A stretch of DNA of 64,000 nucleotides from Meira nashicola (lineage: Eukaryota; Basidiomycota; Exobasidiomycetes; Exobasidiales; Brachybasidiaceae). The stretch's first letter is position 1. The number at the start of each line of letters is the position of its first letter. Both the position numbers and the translations under genes were made by a program. Positions 40,246 through 48,729 of this stretch are shown here, one piece after another. The notes beneath the pieces are model-generated. The model did not search any database and was not told the origin of the DNA. It worked only from the letters and a program-made list of their open reading frames with translations. Location: contig BCJU01000002.1 in NCBI GenBank assembly GCA_001600355.1, positions 1,240,001-1,304,000 on the forward strand, in the 5' to 3' direction.

Positions 40246-40917
40246 ATGAGCTCTTCTTCGGGTATTTTGCGTTCAAGCATTATGCCAGCTGCATCTTATG
40301 TTGATGAAAGTGCAAAAGAGCCTACCGATCAAAATACAAAAACATATTCTTTGCTTTTCTATGGCACTCTAGTTCATCCTGCTATTCTTGCACGTATGAT
40401 TGGTCATCAAGGATCTAGTTTAATAGTTCAACCGGCTATTTTAGAAGGATATGCTCTTCATCATGTCAAAGGAGAAGATTATCCTGGCTTGATCCCACTC
40501 ATAGATAGTCAACGAATTGTATCGCAAAATGGAGAAGAAGATCTTACTCTTTGTGGCAAGTCACCCACAAAAATGGCTATTCGAGGTATGCTGGTAGAAG
40601 GATTAAGTGAAGCAGATGTAAGAAAATTGGATAAATTTGAAGGTGATGAATATATTCGTCAAGCTGTTGATGTTCTTGTAGATGAATCAGTACAACCGAT
40701 TAAAAATGATCAACGTTCAAAATCGCAAAGTATCGATCAAGTCTTATCATCTTTAACGCCAGAAAGAATTCAAACAATCTTGAGCGAAAGATCTGCATCT
40801 AAAAGATGTCATGTATATCGATGGCATGCAAGCACGAATATGTTAGAGCCGCGCATTTGGTCATTTGAAACATTTATGAGTAGTGGAAACCATCACAAGT
40901 GGTGGAATGATGCTTGA
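40246..40917 (+). CDS. AIG2-like / gamma-glutamylcyclotransferase-fold protein
   Basis: A 223-residue single-exon protein starting at the first ATG in frame (MSSSSGILRSS). The AIG2-like fold is marked by LLFYGTLVHPAIL (substrate-loop YGTL), AILEGYALHHVKGEDYPGL, IRGMLVEGLSEADVRKLDKF and EGDEYIRQAVDV. In studied relatives the glutamate in this last segment is the catalytic acid/base for cyclising gamma-glutamyl amines. It ends with a Trp-rich segment (WSFETFMSSGNHHKWW). The fungal proteins of this group are mostly of unknown substrate. Cytosolic by appearance. It is convergent with COX19, 79 bp between stops. Confidence 0.85.
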   Translation: MSSSSGILRSSIMPAASYVDESAKEPTDQNTKTYSLLFYGTLVHPAILARMIGHQGSSLIVQPAILEGYALHHVKGEDYPGLIPLIDSQRIVSQNGEEDLTLCGKSPTKMAIRGMLVEGLSEADVRKLDKFEGDEYIRQAVDVLVDESVQPIKNDQRSKSQSIDQVLSSLTPERIQTILSERSASKRCHVYRWHASTNMLEPRIWSFETFMSSGNHHKWWNDA

Positions 40918-40996
40918 TGAGGAAATTATAGTTGCTGTATTTATACAATGTACGATAGACTAATAATACAGTTAGATGCCAATGCTAAATTGCACA

Positions 40997-41473
40997 TTAT
41001 ACCATTCGATTGCGTTCCTGAGGTGGTGATCCTGGTTGCTGTTGAGGTTCACTTGATTTATTGGATTTGCCTAAATCTTCCTCGTGAAATCCTAGATTCG
41101 ACATTTCATCCTTTTCCATTAATCCGCTATTGTTGTTGGAATGAATGCACTGCGTTAGTGAAACCAGAGCATACACTTTAGTGTGTGTGTGTGTGTAGAA
41201 GTCTACTCACTTTTCCATCCGACATTGTAAGTACAATTTGCTTAGATGTCTACACTTGCCATTATCCATCTTGTTCTGCTTCATACATGTCATATACTCT
41301 CTCATTGCTTTTGTACATTCTCCTGAAAATATGAACAGAAATATGTGTTAATAACCTCTCCACTTTCTTTTTGGCAATTTGCTGCACTTACCATCATGAT
41401 CAAGCGGGAAAGAGCCACGATCTGGAGGTGTGACACTGAAGGTAGAATATGTTGGCGGTCTTCCAAATGACAT
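40997..41473 (-). CDS. COX19: Cytochrome c oxidase assembly protein Cox19
   Basis: Three small exons from the right: 41473-41392, 41322-41211 and 41126-40997. Introns begin GTAAGT and GTGAGT and end TTCAG and ATAG; 107 residues. The spliced N terminus is MSFGRPPTYSTFSVTPPDRG followed by SFPLDHDGECTKAM, a Cox19 hallmark. The CHCH fold has twin Cx9C motifs: C-TKAMREYMT-C and C-RHLSKLYLQ-C, then RMENGLMEKDEMSNLGF. Cox19 is imported into the mitochondrial intermembrane space by the Mia40 route and helps copper delivery to cytochrome oxidase. The Gln/Ser/Pro-rich tail after NLGF is an extra. Both splice joins restore the family alignment exactly, so the model is firm although no long open frame covers it. 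Confidence 0.94.
41181..41196. repeat. (GT)n microsatellite inside COX19 intron 2
   Basis: Eight GT units on the plus strand, i.e. CA repeats in the COX19 pre-mRNA, just downstream of its second 5' splice site. Confidence 0.9.
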
Positions 41474-42550
41474 GATTTTGTGATGAGAGAAGATCACTGT
41501 AAAGAGAAAAGTAGGAAGGAAGTCTGTGCATTCTCCGACTTTTAAGCATTCAATTAAATCACACATTATTTTTTTGCTTGCACGTGTTTTTAAAAAAGCT
41601 GTCACTTAAATTTTTCTCTACGCGTTTTATGAGTATTTAACAATGAATTCAATCAACAACACTTCTTTCTTCTTCTCCTTGTGCGGCATCAGGCACCGTT
41701 ATTCTCCGTGTTGCTCCTAGGGTCTTTCTTTTTTTAATGGCCATCTGGTGAGCGTCAAACGGTCAAGCCGAGATACTTTTAATGCGACTCCAGGGAAGAA
41801 CAAAATGCCATCTTCTCGTTGAATTTTGTTTTTTTTAAATGGAATTCACCGCGACGAACATCTTAGTGCCCAGTATTTGATCATCTTTCAGCAATTCGAT
41901 GTCTGGATCGAATGGGCCGGTAGTTCGTACATCCCCCCCTCTTTTTTTACAGAAATGCAATTTATACCTTTATTCGAATGTGAAATTTTATCATGATATA
42001 ATCATCAATCATTAGATCTTAGAAGCGATTATATAAGCTACTGTTTATAAACCCGATCCTGAATCGGACCGGAGTAATTGCTTTTTTCTTGAAGCAAATT
42101 ATATGCCAAAAAATAGTTCTATTTCCGAACCTTATCGCAACTCATGATTAGCGAAGACGTCATCTGGAGTGATTGATTCTCTCTCTCTGTGTTCATTTTG
42201 AAGAGACGAAGTTAACCTATCTTTATACGATTCTTTGCGCAGATAGAAGTTATTTCAAGCGATTGACGCGAAACAGGCCGACAATTGCTTCGCTTGCCGC
42301 GCAAAACGAGGCAGAAATTAGAAGAATTGAGCTTTCATTTTTTCAAATAGATATCCGATCGGGGAAGCGGCGTCTGTGCAACTGGTGCGGATGACTTGCT
42401 AGCTGCATATATTATGCACACATTCAATTCTTCTCGATAACCCTGTACCCCAACATACATTTGATTAAAAGGTTGACATTCTTCCTTTTCTCAAGACCAC
42501 CGCCTACTTTCCATTTGACTTTGAAGAAGTGTTGATCACACATAATCATC
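41474..42550. promoter_or_regulatory. Divergent promoter between COX19 and the mitochondrial carrier gene
   Basis: A 1077-bp region. A CACGTG E-box lies at 41581-41586, about 110 bp upstream of the COX19 start. C-rich CCCCCCTC followed by a T run lies near 41935. No further gene is supported; a 73-codon plus-strand frame at 42173 shows no homology. Confidence 0.5.
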
Positions 42551-43540
42551 ATGGCGACTCCAACAAAGAATCCCAAGCGTAAGTGATTCGTATTCGAATA
42601 ATTACCACCTTTTTCTGCTTGCTTATATGCTCTCTCCTTCTCTTCTAAAGCTTTACCTTTCTATTGTCAGTTCACAGCTGGTGCAATCGCTGGTACATCG
42701 GAATTGTTACTCCTTTACCCTCTTGATACAGTCAAGACAAGATTGATGTTACAAGGAAAGGTTCAAGCAGCCGGAGCAGAACATTACACTGGAATGGTAG
42801 ATGCTTTTCGTAAGATCGTTGCTTCTGAAGGTGTCGGACGATTATATCGTGGTTTGGTTCCTCCACTCATGTTGGAAGCTCCTAAGCGTGCTGTTAAATT
42901 TGCAGCAAATGATTTCTGGGGAAAAACGTATCGTGGCATTGCTGGTACGGATAAAATGACACAAGGTCTTAGTATCCTTACAGGTTGCTCTGCTGGTGGT
43001 GTAGAAGCATTTGTTACTGTACCTTTCGAACTCGTCAAGATTAAATTACAAGATAAAGCTCAAGCACATCTTTATAAAGGACCTATAGACGTTGTAAAGC
43101 AAATCGTAGCCCGTGATGGCATTTTGGGAATGTACTCTGGATTGGAAAGTACTTTTTGGCGACATGTTTTATGGAATGGTGGTTACTTTGGATGTATCTT
43201 TCAAGTTCGTTCTCTATTACCAAAGCCAGAAGGTAAAGGTCAAGAATTACGCAACAATTTCATCTCAGGTGCAATTGGTGGATTTGTTGGAACAGCATTA
43301 AACACTCCAGCTGACGTTTTCAAAAGTCGTGTACAAAATGCAACTTGGGCTCCCGGACAGAAGAAGCCATGGACATTCCCTGGAATTGCTAAAATCGCAA
43401 GAGAAGAAGGATTTAAAGGAATGTACAAAGGCTTCACACCAAAGGTACTTCGTTTAGCACCCGGTGGTGGTGTCTTGCTTTTGGTAGTAGAAGTCGTTTT
43501 GGAACAATTCCGTCGCGTGATGGGACCTCCTTACATCTAG
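42551..43540 (+). CDS. ODC1: Mitochondrial 2-oxodicarboxylate carrier (SLC25 family)
   Basis: Two exons, 42551-42578 and 42651-43540, phase 1; 305 residues. Several AGs lie near the acceptor. Only the one at 42649-42650 keeps the frame and gives KPLPFYCQFTAGAIAGTSEL, the conserved entry to helix 1 of Odc carriers. Three carrier repeats show PLDTVKTRLMLQ, PFELVKIKLQD and PADVFKSRVQN (PxDxxKxR type), with six hydrophobic segments. The match to yeast Odc1/Odc2 and human SLC25A21 is strongest in the first repeat and in the FAANDFWGK and MYSGLESTFWRH stretches. These exchange 2-oxoadipate and 2-oxoglutarate across the inner membrane, linked to lysine metabolism. Exact substrate range is inferred. 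Confidence 0.87.
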
Positions 43541-43690
43541 AAACCAAATAAGAATCTCAATGGTGGTGCAAATAGATCTTTTATGAGGTGATTTCATTAA
43601 CGCTTATTTCAATCTCAATATAGTGTACAATAGATTGCATTCTAAAAATACATGGCATTCGTAAAAGGGTACTGTAGTAGCTATATGTGT

Positions 43691-44212
43691 CTATGAAGAA
43701 ATGCTTGCAAATCCTTCCATCCAATCTCGCTCTTCAGAATCTTCCCTAGACTTTTGAACTTGATCATTTGACTCCCACCACATCTTTCCACTTCCATATG
43801 AGATGCAAAGTTCAGTTTCAGCATCAACATTTTTCATTAAAGTGTATCGAATTGTTTCTTTTTCACGATCGAAAGTATAGGAAACATTTGGAGATTGAAA
43901 AGAATGATTGAAAAGTGAACCTAAGCCTAAAGCCAAAGCCATCGTAGCACCATTTTCACCTTTACTCCAAATGTACGTATAATTGTCTAATTGTGTATAT
44001 TTGCCGTACTTTTGATATTCATCAGGAGGAAAAAGAAGAACGTGACTTATGTTGATTATTGTACCTGCTTGTAAAGGTATCCTTGTGAATACACCTCTGC
44101 CTGATGATTCTGTTTTTCGAACTGATAAAGCACCTAAAGGTAAACTTTCTTCTTCATTTGATAATGCTAAATTATGTCGGCTAATTTCATCTCCTTCCAC
44201 TTCTTCATTCAT
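43691..44212 (-). CDS. Small SET-domain protein
   Basis: A 173-residue single-exon protein consisting almost only of a SET domain. VRKTESSGRGVFTRIPLQAG is the S-adenosylmethionine-binding start. LGSLFNHSFQSPNVSY carries the NHS knot motif, and ELCISYGSGKMWW the catalytic-tyrosine segment. There are no pre-SET or post-SET cysteines and no reader domains, so it is a minimal lysine methyltransferase candidate. Substrate (histone or other protein) cannot be told. It is convergent with the carrier gene (150 bp apart) and lies in tandem with the DUF1993 gene. Confidence 0.85.
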   Translation of the reverse strand: MNEEVEGDEISRHNLALSNEEESLPLGALSVRKTESSGRGVFTRIPLQAGTIINISHVLLFPPDEYQKYGKYTQLDNYTYIWSKGENGATMALALGLGSLFNHSFQSPNVSYTFDREKETIRYTLMKNVDAETELCISYGSGKMWWESNDQVQKSREDSEERDWMEGFASISS

Positions 44213-44387
44213 CTTTCATTACCTCCCTCCCCTTTTTTTGCTTGAAGAAATGCAAGAAGAAGGGAAAGAAGAATGTCTAATTTTTTATTTATTTATTTTT
44301 ATTTTCTTGAATGCACGCTAAAAAGGTTGACTGCGTTGCATTGGAACCTAAGTGACTTGCATCAAATATGTCAAGACAATTGCACAA

Positions 44388-44897
44388 TCAGATATACCCG
44401 CTCACAAATGGTCTGATCCAATCTTTCTTGCCTAAAGGTACACCTTCTTTACGTAGGATAGCATAAGCCATGTTCACATGAAAGTAGATATTTGGCATTT
44501 GAGCTAAACCTGTAAGTGCTTTAACAGGCACAGTCTTGGGTTGATCTCGAAATTGAATCTCTTTCATCTCTTCTCCAATACTATTCGCTGTTTCTTTATT
44601 TACTTCATTTAGCATCTTGATAGCTTGTTCTATACGCTCATGCATATCTTTGTACGTTTTTAATGTCTCTTCAGGTTCCGTATAACGTTCTTTGCCACTT
44701 AAATCTGCTGAGAGAAGCATACATTGTAAGGTAGCATAGTGTACTTGAAAGGATAGAGGATTCATATCCTCAATCAAGCGTGAATGCAAGAAGTTAATAG
44801 AGTTTGGACATTTTTCCGCTTCAGTGAGAATTCCATCAAGCGCTGTCAATGCATTCTTTGCCATGCAGACGGTAGCATCGTAAAGTGAATAAGCCAT
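44388..44897 (-). CDS. DUF1993 family protein
   Basis: A 169-residue all-helical protein of the DUF1993 family, common in fungi and bacteria. It shows LYDATVCMAKNALTALDGIL at the N terminus, MNPLSFQVHYATLQC in the middle, and PNIYFHVNMAYAILRKEGVP plus LGKKDWI near the end, the most conserved family stretch. The fold resembles the DinB-like four-helix bundle. No molecular function is established, and no signal or membrane segment is present. The short 175-bp gap to the SET gene leaves room for little more than its promoter. Confidence 0.85.
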   Translation of the reverse strand: MAYSLYDATVCMAKNALTALDGILTEAEKCPNSINFLHSRLIEDMNPLSFQVHYATLQCMLLSADLSGKERYTEPEETLKTYKDMHERIEQAIKMLNEVNKETANSIGEEMKEIQFRDQPKTVPVKALTGLAQMPNIYFHVNMAYAILRKEGVPLGKKDWIRPFVSGYI

Positions 44898-45394
44898 TAT
44901 GAAAAGAGCTTTCAGAGCTCAAGACAGACATGTGATGATCGCATAGATGAGTTAAAAGAACCATTGTTCTTCATATGAGCCCGTATGTCGAATTAGATTC
45001 TTCTTCATGCATAGCATCATCGTGTCTATCGGGATTGTGCATTCACTCATTGGGGTGCACCAGTAAGCATAAGCATGTCAGCGGAGTGAAATGTTCATCT
45101 GCTCAGACAAAGTAACACTCTTATAATCTACGCGCCCGCATACAGAGATGTAAGCGGTAATATTTTTCAAAGGCATACCGAACGCGTGAAGATTCAAAGT
45201 GTAAGAGCTCATCTTTGCATACAATTTACCCCTTTGCTTCTTCTATCAAGTCGCTTCACCTATTTATACATGACAATTTCCATTGAAAAGTCTTTCGTCG
45301 ATGACACTTTATAAAATGGACAAATATCATCAATCGCAATATTAATTTCAACTCACTACAATAACGCAAAATTTTCGGTCAATTCTTGCCCATC
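44898..45394. promoter_or_regulatory. Divergent promoter between DUF1993 and MDM34 genes
   Basis: A 497-bp region. It contains a roughly 108-bp element (45064-45171) related to one at 60449-60575, listed separately. No gene is seen. Confidence 0.5.
45064..45171 (+). repeat. Diverged dispersed element, copy A
   Basis: It starts TAAGCATAAGCAT, then has GTCAGCGGAG, CATCTGCTCAGACAA, ACAGAGATGTA and ATTTTTCAAA in that order. The same blocks in the same order and orientation occur at 60449-60575 with diverged spacers. It lies in a divergent promoter region. Confidence 0.65.
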
Positions 45395-48300
45395 ATGTCG
45401 TTCAATTTTTCGTGGCCGAAATTCTCACGACAATTTCATGCTGATGCGGCAAAGATGCTCGATGGAGCATTGAACAGGGGACCAAAGCCAAAAGTGATTG
45501 CAGATGATATCAAAGTGGAAGATATAAATATGGGAACGATTCCTCCTGAACTTGAAATCTTGGAAATCGGAGAATTGAGTTCAGAAAGATTACGAGGAAT
45601 TTTTCGTTTAACATATGCAGGAGATGCTCATCTTTTACTCTCGACAAAAGTTCAAGCCAATCCTCTCACTCGACCTAATCCTAGCGGTTCTGCTTCGCCC
45701 TTTGAAGATGTATCATCGGCCTTTCCATCTTCTACGACCTCACGTGGTATATTATTTGCAGCTAGGCCACTCGTTGTACCAATGCAACTTCGACTTTCAT
45801 CAATGAGGCTAAAGGCGATCATCGTCTTAGTAGTATCCAAGCAAAAAGGAATCACTCTCGTATTCAAAAATGATCCTTTAGAAAGTGTAGAGGTTAGTAG
45901 TACGTTTGATAGCGTCGCAGTAATACAAAAATATCTCCAACAGGAAATTGAAGGTCAATTAAGGGAAATGTTTCGCGAAGATTTACCTGGAATCATACAC
46001 AGACTCAGTCAGACGTGGCTCTCAGGTCGCAATCGCAAATCGAGCAATGCTGCTGCAAGTGTCCCGACGAGACCAGTAGAACCTGACGCATTCCAACAAC
46101 CTAGAGATACAATCTCTACAGACAATGCTGAAAGCCAAAGTATACCCATTCCATCAAGGAAAGCACGCTCAACAGCATCTGTGCCAATGTCAAAGAAGGC
46201 TAAATCACCTGCCAGAAAGCGAAAATCAGAAAAGGCAGCAACAATTGCAACGGCAACACCTCCGTCATCTCCTCCTCTGCAAAAATCAACATTCAACACA
46301 CCTCGAGCACCATCTCGATCGTTCAGCTCTTCCGGGGCCGGCAAAGCTACATCGACAAACGCAATTAGCCCATCAACTTCTCCTTCAAAGCGTTTTAGTA
46401 CCTCGCCTACAGGAAAAATGGGTCGTGGGCAAAATAATGCTGACCTATCATATTCGTCCTCTATTGGATCTCTTAGTGGGTTTAACTCGGGATATGTGCA
46501 TGATGTCGAACATTACGATCCAACGTATGGACTTCGTCCGGATGAGATTCGTATCTCTGCAAACAGGAGTAATTTCAGTGGTCTAGCACAATTGGCAAGA
46601 CAAGAAACACGTGGATTAGGTGACTTTGCTTCGCTATCTTTATCGGGAGACAAAGGGAAAGATAAAATCAATAATTCTACCTCTCCACCTTCAATTCATT
46701 CACCAACGCATAAAATCGAAATTGAACAATCTAGTGAAGACGAAGCTGTGCAAGAGACAGATGAGGAAGAAGAGGATGTCGACGAGGTTCGTGGATATCC
46801 TGATCACAAATGGAATGAATTCGATGATGTTCCTGACTATCCCGACATTCATCTAGAATCTGCTCTAATAGAAAGCTCAGATGTCGATCAAGGCGACGAG
46901 GATAGTGAAGAGGAAGAAGAAGATGATGATGTTGAAGATCTCATACAAGAATCAGAGGACGAAGCTGGTAACTTTTCCAGATTTGGATATCCACCAGCAA
47001 GCGCAGACTTTTCAAATTCAGCTGTTGAAGAAAGCGCTCGTCAATCTTCATCCTTATTCACTTCATCATCCAATCTGTCAAGCTCTCCACGTAGACCTTC
47101 TTCGTCAAAGATGTCGGCCAACGGATCTAGAACACGCTCTTCGACGTCGGGAACAGGCAAAAGTTCAAGACCTCCTCTTGTCGAATATGAGACTATTCCA
47201 GCTGTCGGAGGAGGTACATTCGTACGTCCACGAGTATATCACAACGCTAGTCGCTTACAAGCACCGGATGTTGAAGAGGAAGATGATTTGGCAAGCTCTC
47301 GGATGATGGATAACACTGCCGCTAGTTCGACAGCAAGAGGACCGGCAAGCAGTCATACATACACAATCCGTCCTGATGGTGAAGAAATTGATGATAGAGA
47401 TGAGATGCATCAATTTATGCAAGAAGGAGATGATTATACAGACGAATCTCCTTCAGCGGCTGGTCATGAATCACTCATGACACTTGATCCAGATGAAATG
47501 GATCCTTCATCGATTGCTTATCGAACGCAACTTTATCGTCAACAGTACGGTCGAATGTATAGACCTGGCTACGGCAGACAAGCATCGATCAGCTCGAATG
47601 AAATCAGTAGTAGTGGTGCTTCGAGTCGACATCCATCTTATTCTCCCGATGAAGATGTTACTGCTCGACAGCGTACATGGACACCGGCCTCACGCGCTTC
47701 CACTGCACCAACTTCATCCTATCCGTCCACTCATTCTACAAGGCCTTCTTCGAATTCCCTTGCAACTTCAGCTGGAGGTGATGGTCCTTTGAAGCCTGGT
47801 CAAGTATCTAACCGAAATGCGTCAAATTCATTATCTGCTTCTAATTCAAGTAATGCGATGACTATGAACGCTTCACATCACTTTATGGACCTTGTCAATT
47901 CGAATCACACTTTAAGTCCATTCACGCGTACCTTAGATACGAAAGGTTTTGCAGTCCGTAGTCATCCTGTTACACCTACTAGCCCAAGTGTCGTAAGTGG
48001 TTCAACTACAGGTAGCAGTAATGCAAGACCTGGAATGGTACGTGGCAATACTGCAATCCCTCAACCGCAAGGTCGTTTGAACGCATCAATGAGAACTCAA
48101 TCATTTGATTCGCGCTCGTTGGATGGCCGTAGTGGAGCGAGAAGTGTTAGTGGAACAAGTTCACCTTCGATTGCTGGAAGTGCTCCTGTAGCCGGACGAA
48201 GAAGAACGTTCAAGCTAGCAGGATCCAATAAGAGCACAGACAACACTCCAACAAGAACACCAACGATTCTTGCTAGCGAAGATGGTTTCTCCAATCCTTC

Positions 48301-48595
48301 TCAACGTATAGGAAATCGTTCAAGTCCATCAATTGCATCAACAGAACAAGAATTAGGAAGTATGTATGATGGAAATGATCGTCAATCATTACGATCAAAT
48401 GTACCGCATAATCCCAGAAGCCTTTCTTATAACGGAAATGTTCCTGTGAGAAGAGCACCTGCTCCTGTGAGAAGAGGAGCATCTTACAATAACGATCAAC
48501 CACGAAGGAAACGATTCGGCAATCAGAGCGGTCTTTCCAACGAGATTCAAAATCATAATGACTCATTTCATCGAATGGGACCCATTCGAGAATAA
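45395..48595 (+). CDS. MDM34: ERMES complex subunit Mdm34
   Basis: A 1066-residue intronless protein. The first 215 residues form the SMP (lipid-binding) domain of Mdm34: MSFNFSWPKF at the very N terminus (the family start, so ATG 45395 is chosen), PPELEILEIGELSSERLRGI, FRLTYAGDAHLLLSTKVQAN, MQLRLSSMRLKAIIVLVVSK and the FKNDPLESVEVSSTFD section. The remaining 850 residues are disordered: Ser/Thr-rich, with basic patches (KKAKSPARKRKSEK) and acidic runs. Mdm34 sits at the mitochondrial outer membrane and with Mmm1, Mdm10 and Mdm12 tethers mitochondria to the ER for phospholipid transfer. Yeast Mdm34 has about 460 residues, so this tail is unusually long. An insert of about 25 residues splits the SMP domain after KVQAN. 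Confidence 0.94.
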   Translation: MSFNFSWPKFSRQFHADAAKMLDGALNRGPKPKVIADDIKVEDINMGTIPPELEILEIGELSSERLRGIFRLTYAGDAHLLLSTKVQANPLTRPNPSGSASPFEDVSSAFPSSTTSRGILFAARPLVVPMQLRLSSMRLKAIIVLVVSKQKGITLVFKNDPLESVEVSSTFDSVAVIQKYLQQEIEGQLREMFREDLPGIIHRLSQTWLSGRNRKSSNAAASVPTRPVEPDAFQQPRDTISTDNAESQSIPIPSRKARSTASVPMSKKAKSPARKRKSEKAATIATATPPSSPPLQKSTFNTPRAPSRSFSSSGAGKATSTNAISPSTSPSKRFSTSPTGKMGRGQNNADLSYSSSIGSLSGFNSGYVHDVEHYDPTYGLRPDEIRISANRSNFSGLAQLARQETRGLGDFASLSLSGDKGKDKINNSTSPPSIHSPTHKIEIEQSSEDEAVQETDEEEEDVDEVRGYPDHKWNEFDDVPDYPDIHLESALIESSDVDQGDEDSEEEEEDDDVEDLIQESEDEAGNFSRFGYPPASADFSNSAVEESARQSSSLFTSSSNLSSSPRRPSSSKMSANGSRTRSSTSGTGKSSRPPLVEYETIPAVGGGTFVRPRVYHNASRLQAPDVEEEDDLASSRMMDNTAASSTARGPASSHTYTIRPDGEEIDDRDEMHQFMQEGDDYTDESPSAAGHESLMTLDPDEMDPSSIAYRTQLYRQQYGRMYRPGYGRQASISSNEISSSGASSRHPSYSPDEDVTARQRTWTPASRASTAPTSSYPSTHSTRPSSNSLATSAGGDGPLKPGQVSNRNASNSLSASNSSNAMTMNASHHFMDLVNSNHTLSPFTRTLDTKGFAVRSHPVTPTSPSVVSGSTTGSSNARPGMVRGNTAIPQPQGRLNASMRTQSFDSRSLDGRSGARSVSGTSSPSIAGSAPVAGRRRTFKLAGSNKSTDNTPTRTPTILASEDGFSNPSQRIGNRSSPSIASTEQELGSMYDGNDRQSLRSNVPHNPRSLSYNGNVPVRRAPAPVRRGASYNNDQPRRKRFGNQSGLSNEIQNHNDSFHRMGPIRE

Positions 48596-48729
48596 TATAC
48601 CCCCTACTCATTGCTATCTGTATTACTTCTTATGAAACAAGCTTTGCTTATATCACCTTGCAATGCTCATAATGCATTTTTTTAATGACAAAAAATACAA
48701 TTGTTATAACTTTCGAGCCTAAAATTACA

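Noticed and set aside
42671..42678. Alternative acceptors for the mitochondrial carrier exon 2 (after TTGTCAG or TTCACAG)
   Set aside because: The first breaks the frame; the second deletes the conserved KPLPF...QF start. The acceptor at 42650 fits both frame and family.
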